Assembly (NCBI RefSeq): GCF_025854335.1
Contig: NZ_CP107716.1
Location: forward strand, 799,001-863,000
Direction: 5' to 3'
Source: Pelagibacterium flavum
Lineage (GTDB): Bacteria > Pseudomonadota > Alphaproteobacteria > Rhizobiales > Devosiaceae
Length of the DNA: 64,000 bases
The notes below the pieces were generated by a model. It had not been told where the DNA came from and did no database searches. It saw only the letters and a list, made by a program, of their open reading frames with translations. The position numbers and the translations under genes were made by a program. Below are positions 7,901 to 14,679 of the stretch, piece after piece. The stretch's first letter is position 1, and every line of letters begins with the position of its first letter.

Positions 7901-10693
7901 AAGCTGCTGGTAGTAGGGGGACGAGATGAACCAGTTGGTATCCTGGTCGGGGCTGTAGAGCCCCACGTTGACGTAATAGGATCCGACGAAATTATAGTCG
8001 GCCCTCCACTGCTCGAGGATGGGCAACATGGCATCGTAAATGCCGCCATCCACATCGAAGGTTTCCTGGGACTGATCCATGTCGGTCCGGGAGGCGACGA
8101 TGGCCTTGTCCCGGCTCATCGACAGTGAAATCTTCGGTCCGTCGAGCGGTTGGGTCGACCAGTCGATGGATTGGCCAAGCAAATTGTTGTCCGCCAGCAT
8201 GCCTTCGGTCGCGAAGTGGACGTTGCGTCCACCGGTGGTGGTCGAAATGACAGCATCGTGGCTGACGCCGTTGACCACCTGCTGGGCGATCACGGTGCCC
8301 GCGCCGGCCACCACGGTCGAGAAATACGAGGTCGCGCCTCCGGTGTAGGTGTGGATCGCCCCACCCCCATAGCCGGCGGTGATCTCGTGGTCTCCCGAGG
8401 CGACCAGATTGACATCGACGCCACTTTCGCCACCGGTGCGGGTCAGGCCCAGAAGCGTCTGCATGCGTTCGTAGGGATTGGCCGACAACAGATCACCATC
8501 GGCGGTGTTGGTCATGAAATCGCCGGCCGTGATGATCGGCACGTTGTAGTCATAGACGAGCTGGTTCAGCGTCGCGGCGATATCGGCGTAGTTTTCCGGG
8601 GCGTTGCGGAACGAGGGGAATACCAGCGCGTCGTACTGGGCGAGCAGTTCGAGGTTGGTGAGGTCGGCTTCCCCGATCAGATCGAAAGGAATGCCGGCAC
8701 TCATTGCCTGGCTCTGGGCGGCCATGACCAATTGGGAATAGGCCATTCCCGAGAAGTAGGCGCCAGCGGTGGTTTCCGAATAGACTATGGCGATCTTGTA
8801 GTCCGCACCGGCCAATGGCGGTACGGTCGCGTTGATCGTATAGGCGGGCTGGGTGTAGTCAGCCGGAAGATAGACCGCGTTATTGATGTCGGCCATCACG
8901 CCGATCTTTTCGATGCCATCGCCCAGAAGCGGTTTTGGAATGGCAAGCTCCATGGTCCTGGCATCGGGTCCGAGCGCGAAATCGATCTCGGCGACCAATG
9001 TCTGCCCGGCGTCCCCGGTATAGAGGCGTGCGATGCCGCTGCTGTCGATATTGACGTTGAACTCGGCGCCCATCGCCCAGCCCCAGATCAGGTGTCCGGT
9101 GGACGTGTTGCCGTCGGTGTTGATCCAGAAGGTGGTGTTTGGCCCGATGTCGACCTCGCTTTTGAGCGCTATGACAAAGGCATCGTCTGTAGCGGTGCCG
9201 TAGAGCTCGTAGCCTTCGACATGTGTCGTGGGGGTTTCGAGCCGCTGGTCCTGGGTCCATTCGCTCAGAAGGCCATCAAAGGCGCTGACGGGCGGTAACG
9301 CTATGGTGTAGCCCCCATAACCGTAATTGTTTGGAAGAAACACCGTATCGTTGACGTCGGCGAGCACGGAGATCTGTTCGATTCCGGTGCCGAGCAGCGC
9401 CTTTGGAACAGCGAATTCGAGAGTGGTGCCATCGGGGCCAAAGGCATGGTCGAGATCGGCGACGAATGTTTCGCCGGCCGCGCCCGAATACAGCCGCGCG
9501 ATGCCATCGGCACCGATATTGACGTTGAACTCGGCCCCGCCGGCCCAGCCCCAGATCTGATGCCCGGTGGCGGCATTGCTGTCGGTGTTGATCCAGAAGG
9601 TGGTGTTGGGACCGATCGGCACGGCGCTTTTGAGTGCGACAACGAAATCGTCGGCATCGACCCGGCCATAAAGTTCATAGCCATCAACGCCGGTGCCTTC
9701 CGCCTCAAGGCGCTGTTCGGCCGTCCATTCGGTCAGCAATCCGTCAAAAGTGGAGGCTGGCGGTTCGGCCAGGGTGTAGCCACCGGTGCCGAAACTGGCC
9801 GGAAGAAATACCGAATCGTTGATGTCGGCCAGGATCTGCACCGATTGGACAAAGCCCAGTGCTTGTCTGGATATGGAAAATTCGATGCTCATTCCGCCGG
9901 GAGCAAGGGCGAAATCGATATCGGAGACGAATGTTTCGCCCGCCGCTCCGGAATAGAGCCGGGCGATGCCATCGGCGCCGATATTGACGTTGAATTCCGC
10001 CCCGCCGGCCCAGCCGAACACCTGATGTCCGGTTGCGGTATCGCCGTCGGTATTGAGCCAGAAGGTGGTGTTGGGACCGATTGGCACGGCGCTCGAGAGC
10101 GCGAACACAACCTTGTCGGGATCGACCCGGCCATACATTGCGTATCCCTCGACACCTGCCAATTGGGTGTCGAGCCGCTGGTCCTCTGTCCATTCGGTCA
10201 GGAGCCCGTCAAAGGAACTGGGAGGCGGTTGGGTGACGAGATACCCGCCCTCGGCGTAGGATGAGGGCAGAAATACGGAATTGTTGACGTCCGCATAGAC
10301 CGTAAGCGAGGTTACATCGGCCCCGACCAGCGCCTGCGGCAGCCGCATTTCCAGCGTCAAGCCGCCGGGGCCCAGGACATATTCTATCTCCGCGACGAGG
10401 GTCGAGCCTTCCGAGCCCGAATAGAGCCGGGCGATCCCGTCATCGCCGAAGTTGATGTTGAATTCGGCACCCACGGCCCAATCCCAGACCTTGTGTCCGG
10501 TCTCGCTGTCGGCGTCCGTATTGAGCCAGAATGTGGTGTTGGGCCCGATGGGCACCTCGCTTTCCAGTGCAATCAGGAAGGCACCATTTTCGTACCGGCC
10601 ATAGAGCGCATAGCCCTCGACCAGGGTTTCGGGCCGCTCGAGCCGGTCATCGGGAGACCAGTCGGTGAGGGTGCCGTCAATGATGATGGTCAT
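4991..10693 (-). CDS. Giant RTX protein: four CBM9-like repeats, PelA-like Rossmann and deacetylase regions, cadherin/Ig-like modules, RTX tail
   Basis: A 1900-residue protein with no N-terminal signal peptide. Residues 1-629 are four tandem units of about 155 residues (each with DGxLTEW, IGPNTTFW, TGH, GAEFN, GIARLY), resembling CBM9/DOMON-like carbohydrate-binding domains. Residues 630-845 look like the flavodoxin/GATase-like region of PelA. Residues 850-1190 look like the PelA polysaccharide deacetylase: metal/catalytic candidates are Asp871/Asp873 (RTDMDQ), His941 and His945 (HSYSH) and His1151 (WPWHDYG). Residues about 1350-1545 hold cadherin-like and Ig-like modules. From about 1648 there are two blocks of GGxGxDxxx calcium-binding nonapeptides, and the C-terminus ends in the hydrophobic DFIL. 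It would be secreted by the neighbouring type I system. The start is the ATG overlapping the TPR gene stop (ATGA). The only cysteines I see are three at 979-984. Enzyme activity is inferred. Confidence 0.88.
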   Translation of the reverse strand: MTIIIDGTLTDWSPDDRLERPETLVEGYALYGRYENGAFLIALESEVPIGPNTTFWLNTDADSETGHKVWDWAVGAEFNINFGDDGIARLYSGSEGSTLVAEIEYVLGPGGLTLEMRLPQALVGADVTSLTVYADVNNSVFLPSSYAEGGYLVTQPPPSSFDGLLTEWTEDQRLDTQLAGVEGYAMYGRVDPDKVVFALSSAVPIGPNTTFWLNTDGDTATGHQVFGWAGGAEFNVNIGADGIARLYSGAAGETFVSDIDFALAPGGMSIEFSISRQALGFVQSVQILADINDSVFLPASFGTGGYTLAEPPASTFDGLLTEWTAEQRLEAEGTGVDGYELYGRVDADDFVVALKSAVPIGPNTTFWINTDSNAATGHQIWGWAGGAEFNVNIGADGIARLYSGAAGETFVADLDHAFGPDGTTLEFAVPKALLGTGIEQISVLADVNDTVFLPNNYGYGGYTIALPPVSAFDGLLSEWTQDQRLETPTTHVEGYELYGTATDDAFVIALKSEVDIGPNTTFWINTDGNTSTGHLIWGWAMGAEFNVNIDSSGIARLYTGDAGQTLVAEIDFALGPDARTMELAIPKPLLGDGIEKIGVMADINNAVYLPADYTQPAYTINATVPPLAGADYKIAIVYSETTAGAYFSGMAYSQLVMAAQSQAMSAGIPFDLIGEADLTNLELLAQYDALVFPSFRNAPENYADIAATLNQLVYDYNVPIITAGDFMTNTADGDLLSANPYERMQTLLGLTRTGGESGVDVNLVASGDHEITAGYGGGAIHTYTGGATSYFSTVVAGAGTVIAQQVVNGVSHDAVISTTTGGRNVHFATEGMLADNNLLGQSIDWSTQPLDGPKISLSMSRDKAIVASRTDMDQSQETFDVDGGIYDAMLPILEQWRADYNFVGSYYVNVGLYSPDQDTNWFISSPYYQQLLAMGNEIGSHSYSHPFDTNLLLPDEVTQEIIDQRIAGYAALLDNPSACFCPYCMREDADQAIIDALAQMSVSEINATLQAALAAPDPMALDPVSKAILEASFKFQFETSRHVIEDNLGITVGGAAVPGMPETLETARQIIQYYDYLTGGASMVGAGYPGAFGYLSPTDAGKVYIAPNMSFDFTLLGWLGLTVEEAAARWIAEFEDLTVNSDLPIVVWPWHDYGVTAWDVDGIGSSPYDLSMFTEFVSAAHAAGSEFVTLADLAARISTFEQTELTYAVNGDTITVTATPQTGTLGTFALNLDSLGPQTIQAVTNWYAYDGDSVFLDANGGTFEIKLGSAQADVTHISSIGARMQLLSLEGDGTNLAFTMNGEGLVAIDLAGSSTSAFMVSGAEVVSIVDGIMTVRLVGLGDHAVSLVRVDTQNLAPTDIELSNLAAVPELLLDRVKVADLLVIDLNPDPDMRNNVLTVSDDRFEIDPVDGALYRKAGIAFDFETEPTIDLTITATDGDLVYAKTVSIAVANVNEAPEGGVAIVGEATENQTLSVDVTSLADPDGLGTLTYQWQRDTGTGFVGIAGATEATYTLTDDDAGALVRVIVSYTDAGGTFESIVSAATAPVVDVISPATLAPLTEDMTRTITSRDLVGAGYTGMAFAIVGLVASSGTLTDHGDGSWLFIPDLNDDTDVTFTYSIQTPERTDLASTTLDLIGMSDVMGTSGVDTLAASATDDQYHGGADNDTIRGGGGNDILFGDTGNDTVYGNAGDDTFVATPDDGDDSYIGGAGSDTMDFSPISADLTVSATSAASAQTGVDSLRSIEKIIGGSGNDTIIGSGAANELSGGRGSDVLDGRGGKDILTGGEGDDVFVFRNIAHSSSGAANRDVITDFTQGEDRIDLSIIDANTTISGNQAFTFLASVGAAFTGLAGELNFSFEDLDGDETDRTIITADVNGDQVADFSIELTGLIDLTAVDFIL
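8807..10693 (-). repeat. Four tandem coding repeats (CBM9/DOMON-like domains)
   Basis: Units lie at 10220-10693, 9755-10219, 9287-9754 and 8807-9286 on the minus strand. All share the order DGxLxxW, DxRLE, GYxxYG, IGPNTTFW(I/L)NTD, TGH, GAEFN(V/I)N, GIARLY, then D(V/I)N(D/N)(S/T/A)V(F/Y)LP near the end. Units 2 and 3 are the most alike, including identical GAEFNVNIGADGIARLYSG segments. The first unit is the most diverged. This points to internal duplication of one ancestral domain. Confidence 0.9.
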
Positions 10694-11367
10694 CGCAATG
10701 TCTCCTGTGCAAAGCGGGGGCCGGCCAGATCGGATGAGCGCCACTGGGCGCTCTCATCCATCGCAAGCGTTGATTTGAGACGTTCGAGCCGGGCGAGATC
10801 GTGTTCGCTGGCCAGGCCGTTTGCGCGGCCCAATTCGATTGTGACGCGCTCGCCGGTCCTGTCGCCATCGAGCCGGTACAGCCCGATCAGGCGCCGGTAG
10901 GTGCCTTCGGTGGGGCTCTGGGCGAAGAGCTGTGCGAGAATGCGTGCTTCGTTGCCGTAGGAACCATGTGCCCGATAGATGTCGACCAGCATCGGCCGCG
11001 CCCAGTCGCTTTGAGGACGGATGGCGACCTCCTCTTCGAGCAGACGGGTCAGCATGCCGGTTTCACCCTGGGTCTGGTAAAGTCCGGCCAGCGAATAGGC
11101 TTCGAACGGGTTGAGGCGGGTGGTCTCGCGTTTGGCTTCATAGAGGGCCACGGCTTCGGCGACCCGTCCCTGCGAGAGCAGCACCTGTGCCTTTTCCTCG
11201 GTGTTGGGCAGCATGGCGAAGGCAGCGACAATCGTGACAACGACAATGATCGCAACAAAGATTTTCGTGCGCTCGGGCGGATCCATGCGCGACAGGGCGT
11301 TGAGAGGGCCGCGCCCCAGAGGTCCTGCCGGCCGGTACGGGGCGGAGCGCTCAGCGAGAGTGAGCAT
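10690..11367 (-). CDS. TPR-containing membrane-anchored protein of the Pel-like locus
   Basis: A 225-residue protein with a short N-terminal cytoplasmic stretch, one transmembrane helix (KIFVAIIVVVTIVAAFAML, about residues 36-54) and a helical region with tetratricopeptide-like repeats (AEAVALYEAKRE, AYSLAGLYQTQGE, RRLIGLYRLDGD). The start is the second of two adjacent ATGs, with AGGGAG upstream; this overlaps the hydrolase gene by 17 bp. Its stop overlaps the RTX start by 4 bp. In pel operons TPR modules occur in PelB and PelE. This protein lacks the beta-barrel porin of PelB. A scaffold role in polymer modification or export is inference. Confidence 0.7.
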   Translation of the reverse strand: MLTLAERSAPYRPAGPLGRGPLNALSRMDPPERTKIFVAIIVVVTIVAAFAMLPNTEEKAQVLLSQGRVAEAVALYEAKRETTRLNPFEAYSLAGLYQTQGETGMLTRLLEEEVAIRPQSDWARPMLVDIYRAHGSYGNEARILAQLFAQSPTEGTYRRLIGLYRLDGDRTGERVTIELGRANGLASEHDLARLERLKSTLAMDESAQWRSSDLAGPRFAQETLR

Positions 11368-12262
11368 CATCGAGCTCCCTGTCGCCGATGAACAGCAAGA
11401 CCCCAAGCGTTGCCGCGTTATCGCGCGCCTGGGCAATGTCGGATGACGAGGTGAGATATTCGCTTAAAAAGACCGGTTTGCCCTCGGCGGTCAGCCGGCC
11501 GATCATCTCGAGCGAGGCGCGCAGCGTCCCGAGGCTATTGCGCTGCTGGTCCTGTTCGGCGCCGAACAGCAGGTCTTCCTTGCCCATGCCATCAATGACC
11601 CGGCGATAGGCAGGGGCACTGAGCAGCTCCTCGCCATTCTGGGGTACCACAAGGAAATCGGGGTTATGCGCGCGGGCGTAGGTGGCGAGGTCGCTGACGA
11701 AGGTCACCATGGCGCTCTTGCGGCGCGCTATGTCGAGCTGGGAATCTCCGCGCTCGAAGGCATCGACCCGATCGAGATAGACGCCGTCAAAGCCGGCGGC
11801 CATGATCTGGTCGAGATAGCTGGCGGGTTCACCGAAGATGATCGCCTGCCAAGCGGGGTCCCAATAGCGGATGTCGTAATTGCCGTCCCATTCGGCGTTT
11901 TCGCCAAGCAGCCATGACGGGCGGTTCCGGGCCCAATCGTCCTGCCAGTAGTACCGGTAATCTTCGGCTTCTCCGATCGAGAGATAAGAGAGCACAAAGC
12001 GGCGCGATCCGTCGGGTCTGGTCTTGAGGGCGGCGATCTCGGATGCTGAAAAGGCGCCGGCCGCCGTTCCGTCGCGCGAGTAATCGATGACCAGCAGATC
12101 GTAGTTGCTGGCGGCGAGGACGTGCAGATTGATGTGCTGGAGCTGGTAAGTCCATGATCGGACTCCGGCAAGAGCTGACGCCGCCGCGCCGCTGGCCTGG
12201 GGTGAGAGCATAAGCGGAAATGCGGTCAGAACGGCAGCCAGTCCGGCCATTCGTATCCCCAT
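11351..12262 (-). CDS. Exported PelA-like glycoside hydrolase (GH114/GH166-type TIM barrel)
   Basis: A 303-residue protein with a signal peptide (first 25 residues, ending in ASG). The rest matches the endo-alpha-1,4-galactosaminidase clan: an LVIDYSRDG strand, an LSYLSIGEAEDYRYYW segment, an ADWN-like WLLGENAEWDGNY segment, an FDGVYLDRVDAFE strand with conserved acidic residues, and an FLSEYLT strand. PelA begins with a hydrolase of this type; here it stands alone. An AGGAGA ribosome-binding site precedes the ATG by 9 bases. It is the first gene of the minus-strand operon (hydrolase, TPR, RTX deacetylase) and diverges from the pelE/F/G operon. It is predicted to act in the periplasm, or the envelope more broadly, on the polymer. 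Confidence 0.82.
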   Translation of the reverse strand: MGIRMAGLAAVLTAFPLMLSPQASGAAASALAGVRSWTYQLQHINLHVLAASNYDLLVIDYSRDGTAAGAFSASEIAALKTRPDGSRRFVLSYLSIGEAEDYRYYWQDDWARNRPSWLLGENAEWDGNYDIRYWDPAWQAIIFGEPASYLDQIMAAGFDGVYLDRVDAFERGDSQLDIARRKSAMVTFVSDLATYARAHNPDFLVVPQNGEELLSAPAYRRVIDGMGKEDLLFGAEQDQQRNSLGTLRASLEMIGRLTAEGKPVFLSEYLTSSSDIAQARDNAATLGVLLFIGDRELDDAHSR

Positions 12263-12280
12263 GTCTGAGGTCTCCTACTC

Positions 12281-12300
12281 GCCCGATCAATCGGTCGGGC
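12281..12300. promoter_or_regulatory. Palindromic sequence in the hydrolase leader
   Basis: GCCCGATCAATCGGTCGGGC has 6-bp outer arms (GCCCGA/TCGGGC), with a nested CCGAT-CA-ATCGG palindrome. It lies 19-38 bp upstream of the hydrolase ATG, around the predicted transcription start on that strand. It could be an operator or an mRNA hairpin. I know of no matching regulator. Confidence 0.3.
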
Positions 12301-12335
12301 AATCGGGACACTATGGCGACGGCGCACGAGCAATG

Positions 12336-12349
12336 TTGACATTCATCAA
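12336..12349. promoter_or_regulatory. Putative FNR/FixK-type box in the divergent Pel-like promoter
   Basis: TTGACATTCATCAA fits TTGA-N6-TCAA. It is centred between the minus-strand hydrolase operon (start 12262) and the plus-strand pelE/F/G operon (start 12434). On the plus strand a CATTAT -10-like hexamer lies at 12372-12377, which puts the box centre at the -41.5 position of a start near 12384, the classical class II arrangement. On the minus strand a CATAGT hexamer lies at about the right distance. Binding is inferred. Confidence 0.55.
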
Positions 12350-12433
12350 CTCGGCTGCTGCCGGGGCACGACATTATTGGCCGGTTGACAAAAGACGTTC
12401 GGGGACCCGGACACGAGCAACAGGGTGGCCATC

Positions 12434-13135
12434 ATGGCAGCGTTCATTAAGACTTCTCCCGACAGCCAATCGACCGCACATCATGAGCGGCCGTCAGTTG
12501 GTGCCATATTCACGGGGCTTAAAACGCTGGTGTTTGCCACCGAGGCGGTTGGAACGATCTTTCTTGCCTTGGGACATATCGATCTGGGAACGGCGCTGAG
12601 CCTGCATTTTGGCTATTGCGCCGTGCTGCTCGGAACCATCCTGCTGGCCGAGCGCAGCGGCATCTATTCGGGCGACCTGCAATCCTTTGCGCTTCAGGTG
12701 CTGGTGGCCGGCCCGTTGGGGGCGGCCTCGGCGATGATCGATGAGCAGCTTTCATCCCATGTTCGGGCGGAGCGCCTCCAGCGCTGGTACGATACCATCG
12801 CCCCGACGCCGCAGGCTGCCGTTACCCTGGCGGACCGCATCCGTGACGACCAGGTCGTGCGGCCTGCAGCACGGCTGCCGAAATCGGTCGACCGGCTGAT
12901 CATGTCGGGGTCGATGCGCGAAAAACAGGCGCTGTTCGCCTCGATCGTTGCCGATGGTCCGGTTGAAGGGGCCGGTCTGATCGAGAAGGCGCTGCGCAGC
13001 CGCGACCAGCGCGTTCGCGTTCAGGCTGCTGCGGTTTCAGCGTTGTTCCGCTCCAAAATCCGCACCAGTACGGGTTACCGCTTCAAAGGGGGCACCGCAG
13101 TTCCCGCCGACCAAACCCCAACACCCGCAGCATAG
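12434..13135 (+). CDS. PelE-like membrane protein
   Basis: A 233-residue protein with a short cytoplasmic N-terminus, two or three hydrophobic helices (about residues 25-95, including an LVFATEAVGTIFLALG stretch) and a C-terminal helical, Ala/Arg-rich region ending in repeat-like AGLIEKALRSRDQRVRVQAAA. PelE in pel operons has the same build (membrane helices then helical repeats) and lies beside pelF, as here. Sequence similarity alone is too weak for certainty. The ATG at 12434 has AGGG about 10 bases upstream; a GTG at 12425 is the alternative. It is the first gene of the plus-strand operon and ends 6 bp before pelF. Confidence 0.55.
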   Translation: MAAFIKTSPDSQSTAHHERPSVGAIFTGLKTLVFATEAVGTIFLALGHIDLGTALSLHFGYCAVLLGTILLAERSGIYSGDLQSFALQVLVAGPLGAASAMIDEQLSSHVRAERLQRWYDTIAPTPQAAVTLADRIRDDQVVRPAARLPKSVDRLIMSGSMREKQALFASIVADGPVEGAGLIEKALRSRDQRVRVQAAAVSALFRSKIRTSTGYRFKGGTAVPADQTPTPAA

Positions 13136-13141
13136 GGATAA

Positions 13142-14677
13142 ATGTCGATGGAAATGCCCATATGGTTTGTGCCTCCACGGCGCGGCAGCGAGCCTGAAGC
13201 CGATGTGTGCCTTATCGCCGAGGGTTGTTATCCCTATGTCTCGGGTGGGGTTTCCACCTGGATCGACTGGTTGATCAGGAGCCATCCGGACCTGACCTTT
13301 TCGGTGCTGGCCATCTTGCCGGGCCTGCCGCAAACCGAGCCGCGCTATCAGCGTCCCGCCAACCTTAAAGCCATCCACCACCTTTACCTCGACGACAGGG
13401 GGAAGGGGCAAAGGCGATCATGGCCGGCCATGACGCCGCAATGGTACGCCGATACGCTCGATTCAATTCTCGCTCACGGGGACCCGGACGCATTTCACGC
13501 CTTGCTCGGGAAATTCGGCCCGGCAGGCCGGCGCCCTTCGGTCTCGACAATGCTCGATTCTCCCCAGGCGTGGCAGGCGCTGTCCGCGGGCTATGCACGC
13601 ATGCCGCAGACCGCCTTCATCGCGTATTTCTGGGCCTGGCGGGTGTTGGCGGGCGGACTGTTGCGCACGCTGGTCGGCCCGCTGCCCGGCGCCCGGCTCT
13701 ACCATTCGGTTTCCACCGGCTATGCGGGGCTCGTTGCCGCGCGGGCCGCCCATGATACCGGCCGCCCGGTGATGATCACCGAGCACGGGATCTATTCGAA
13801 CGAGCGGCGCGTCGAGATCCTGATGGCCGACTGGATCAAAAACAGCATCGATACGGGCCTCGATTTCAGCGACGAGCGCCATGATATCCGAGACTTCTGG
13901 GCCGATGCGTTCGAAAGCTTCGCGCGTATCGCCTATAGCGCCGCCGACGACGTGATCGCCCTTTATGGCGATAACAATGCGTTCCAGCTGGCGTTGGGGG
14001 CCGACAGCAAGAAGCTGACGGTCGTTCCCAACGGGGTGGATGTGGACCGGTTCGATACGCTCCCCGCGCGCGTTTCAAAGCGCCCCACGCTGGCCTTTAT
14101 CGGGCGCGTCACGCCGATCAAGGACGTTCAGACATTCATCGATGTGGCAGAGAGAGCGGCATCGAAGGTGGCGGGCCTGCGTGCGCTTGTCATCGGGCCA
14201 ATGGACGAGGATCCAGACTATGCCCAGAGCTGCATCGAAGCGGTCAACGAACGGGGGCTTGCCGATACCGTAATTTTCACCGGTCCGGTCGATGTGCGCG
14301 ACTATATGGCCGAGATCGATGTTCTCATGCTCACCTCGATTTCCGAGGCTTTGCCGCTGGTCATTCTCGAAGCGGGAGCCTCGGGTATTCCGTGTATCGC
14401 GACCGATGTGGGCGCGTGCAAGGAAATCCTCGGGTGCCCTGGCAGGCCGGGGGAGGCGGCTATCGCCGGCATCGGCGGAATGGTCGCTCCCGTGGGCGAT
14501 GTCGGGTCGCTGGTTTCGGCGGCGGTGCACATGCTCAACAACCCTTTCGTGCGCCAGCAAATGGGTGCGGCGCTGCGCGCCAAGGTTCGTATTCAGTATC
14601 GCTCCGACACGGTGGCCGCAGCCTACACCAAGCTCTACAGCAAGCACCTTTCCCAGTTCGCCAAGAGTGAGGTCTAG
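13142..14677 (+). CDS. pelF: PelF-type glycosyltransferase (GT4)
   Basis: A 511-residue cytoplasmic glycosyltransferase that would polymerise the EPS from nucleotide-sugar precursors (UDP-GalNAc/GlcNAc in characterised Pel systems). The N-terminal DUF3492 region starts with the hallmark DVCLIAEGCYPYVSGGVSTW; the C-terminal GT4 domain has VPNGVDVDRF, FIGRVTPIKDV and the nucleotide-sugar-binding E-x7-E stretch around SEALPLVILEAGASGIP. Both match PelF in order and length. AGGGATAA precedes the ATG. It ends 2 bp before pelG. The polymer composition cannot be read from sequence. Confidence 0.92.
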   Translation: MSMEMPIWFVPPRRGSEPEADVCLIAEGCYPYVSGGVSTWIDWLIRSHPDLTFSVLAILPGLPQTEPRYQRPANLKAIHHLYLDDRGKGQRRSWPAMTPQWYADTLDSILAHGDPDAFHALLGKFGPAGRRPSVSTMLDSPQAWQALSAGYARMPQTAFIAYFWAWRVLAGGLLRTLVGPLPGARLYHSVSTGYAGLVAARAAHDTGRPVMITEHGIYSNERRVEILMADWIKNSIDTGLDFSDERHDIRDFWADAFESFARIAYSAADDVIALYGDNNAFQLALGADSKKLTVVPNGVDVDRFDTLPARVSKRPTLAFIGRVTPIKDVQTFIDVAERAASKVAGLRALVIGPMDEDPDYAQSCIEAVNERGLADTVIFTGPVDVRDYMAEIDVLMLTSISEALPLVILEAGASGIPCIATDVGACKEILGCPGRPGEAAIAGIGGMVAPVGDVGSLVSAAVHMLNNPFVRQQMGAALRAKVRIQYRSDTVAAAYTKLYSKHLSQFAKSEV

Positions 14678-14679
14678 AA

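Noticed and set aside
8150..9298. Long plus-strand open frame opposite the RTX gene
   Set aside because: A shadow of the GC-rich third-codon pattern of the RTX gene; no domain, no ribosome-binding site and it mirrors the repeat units.
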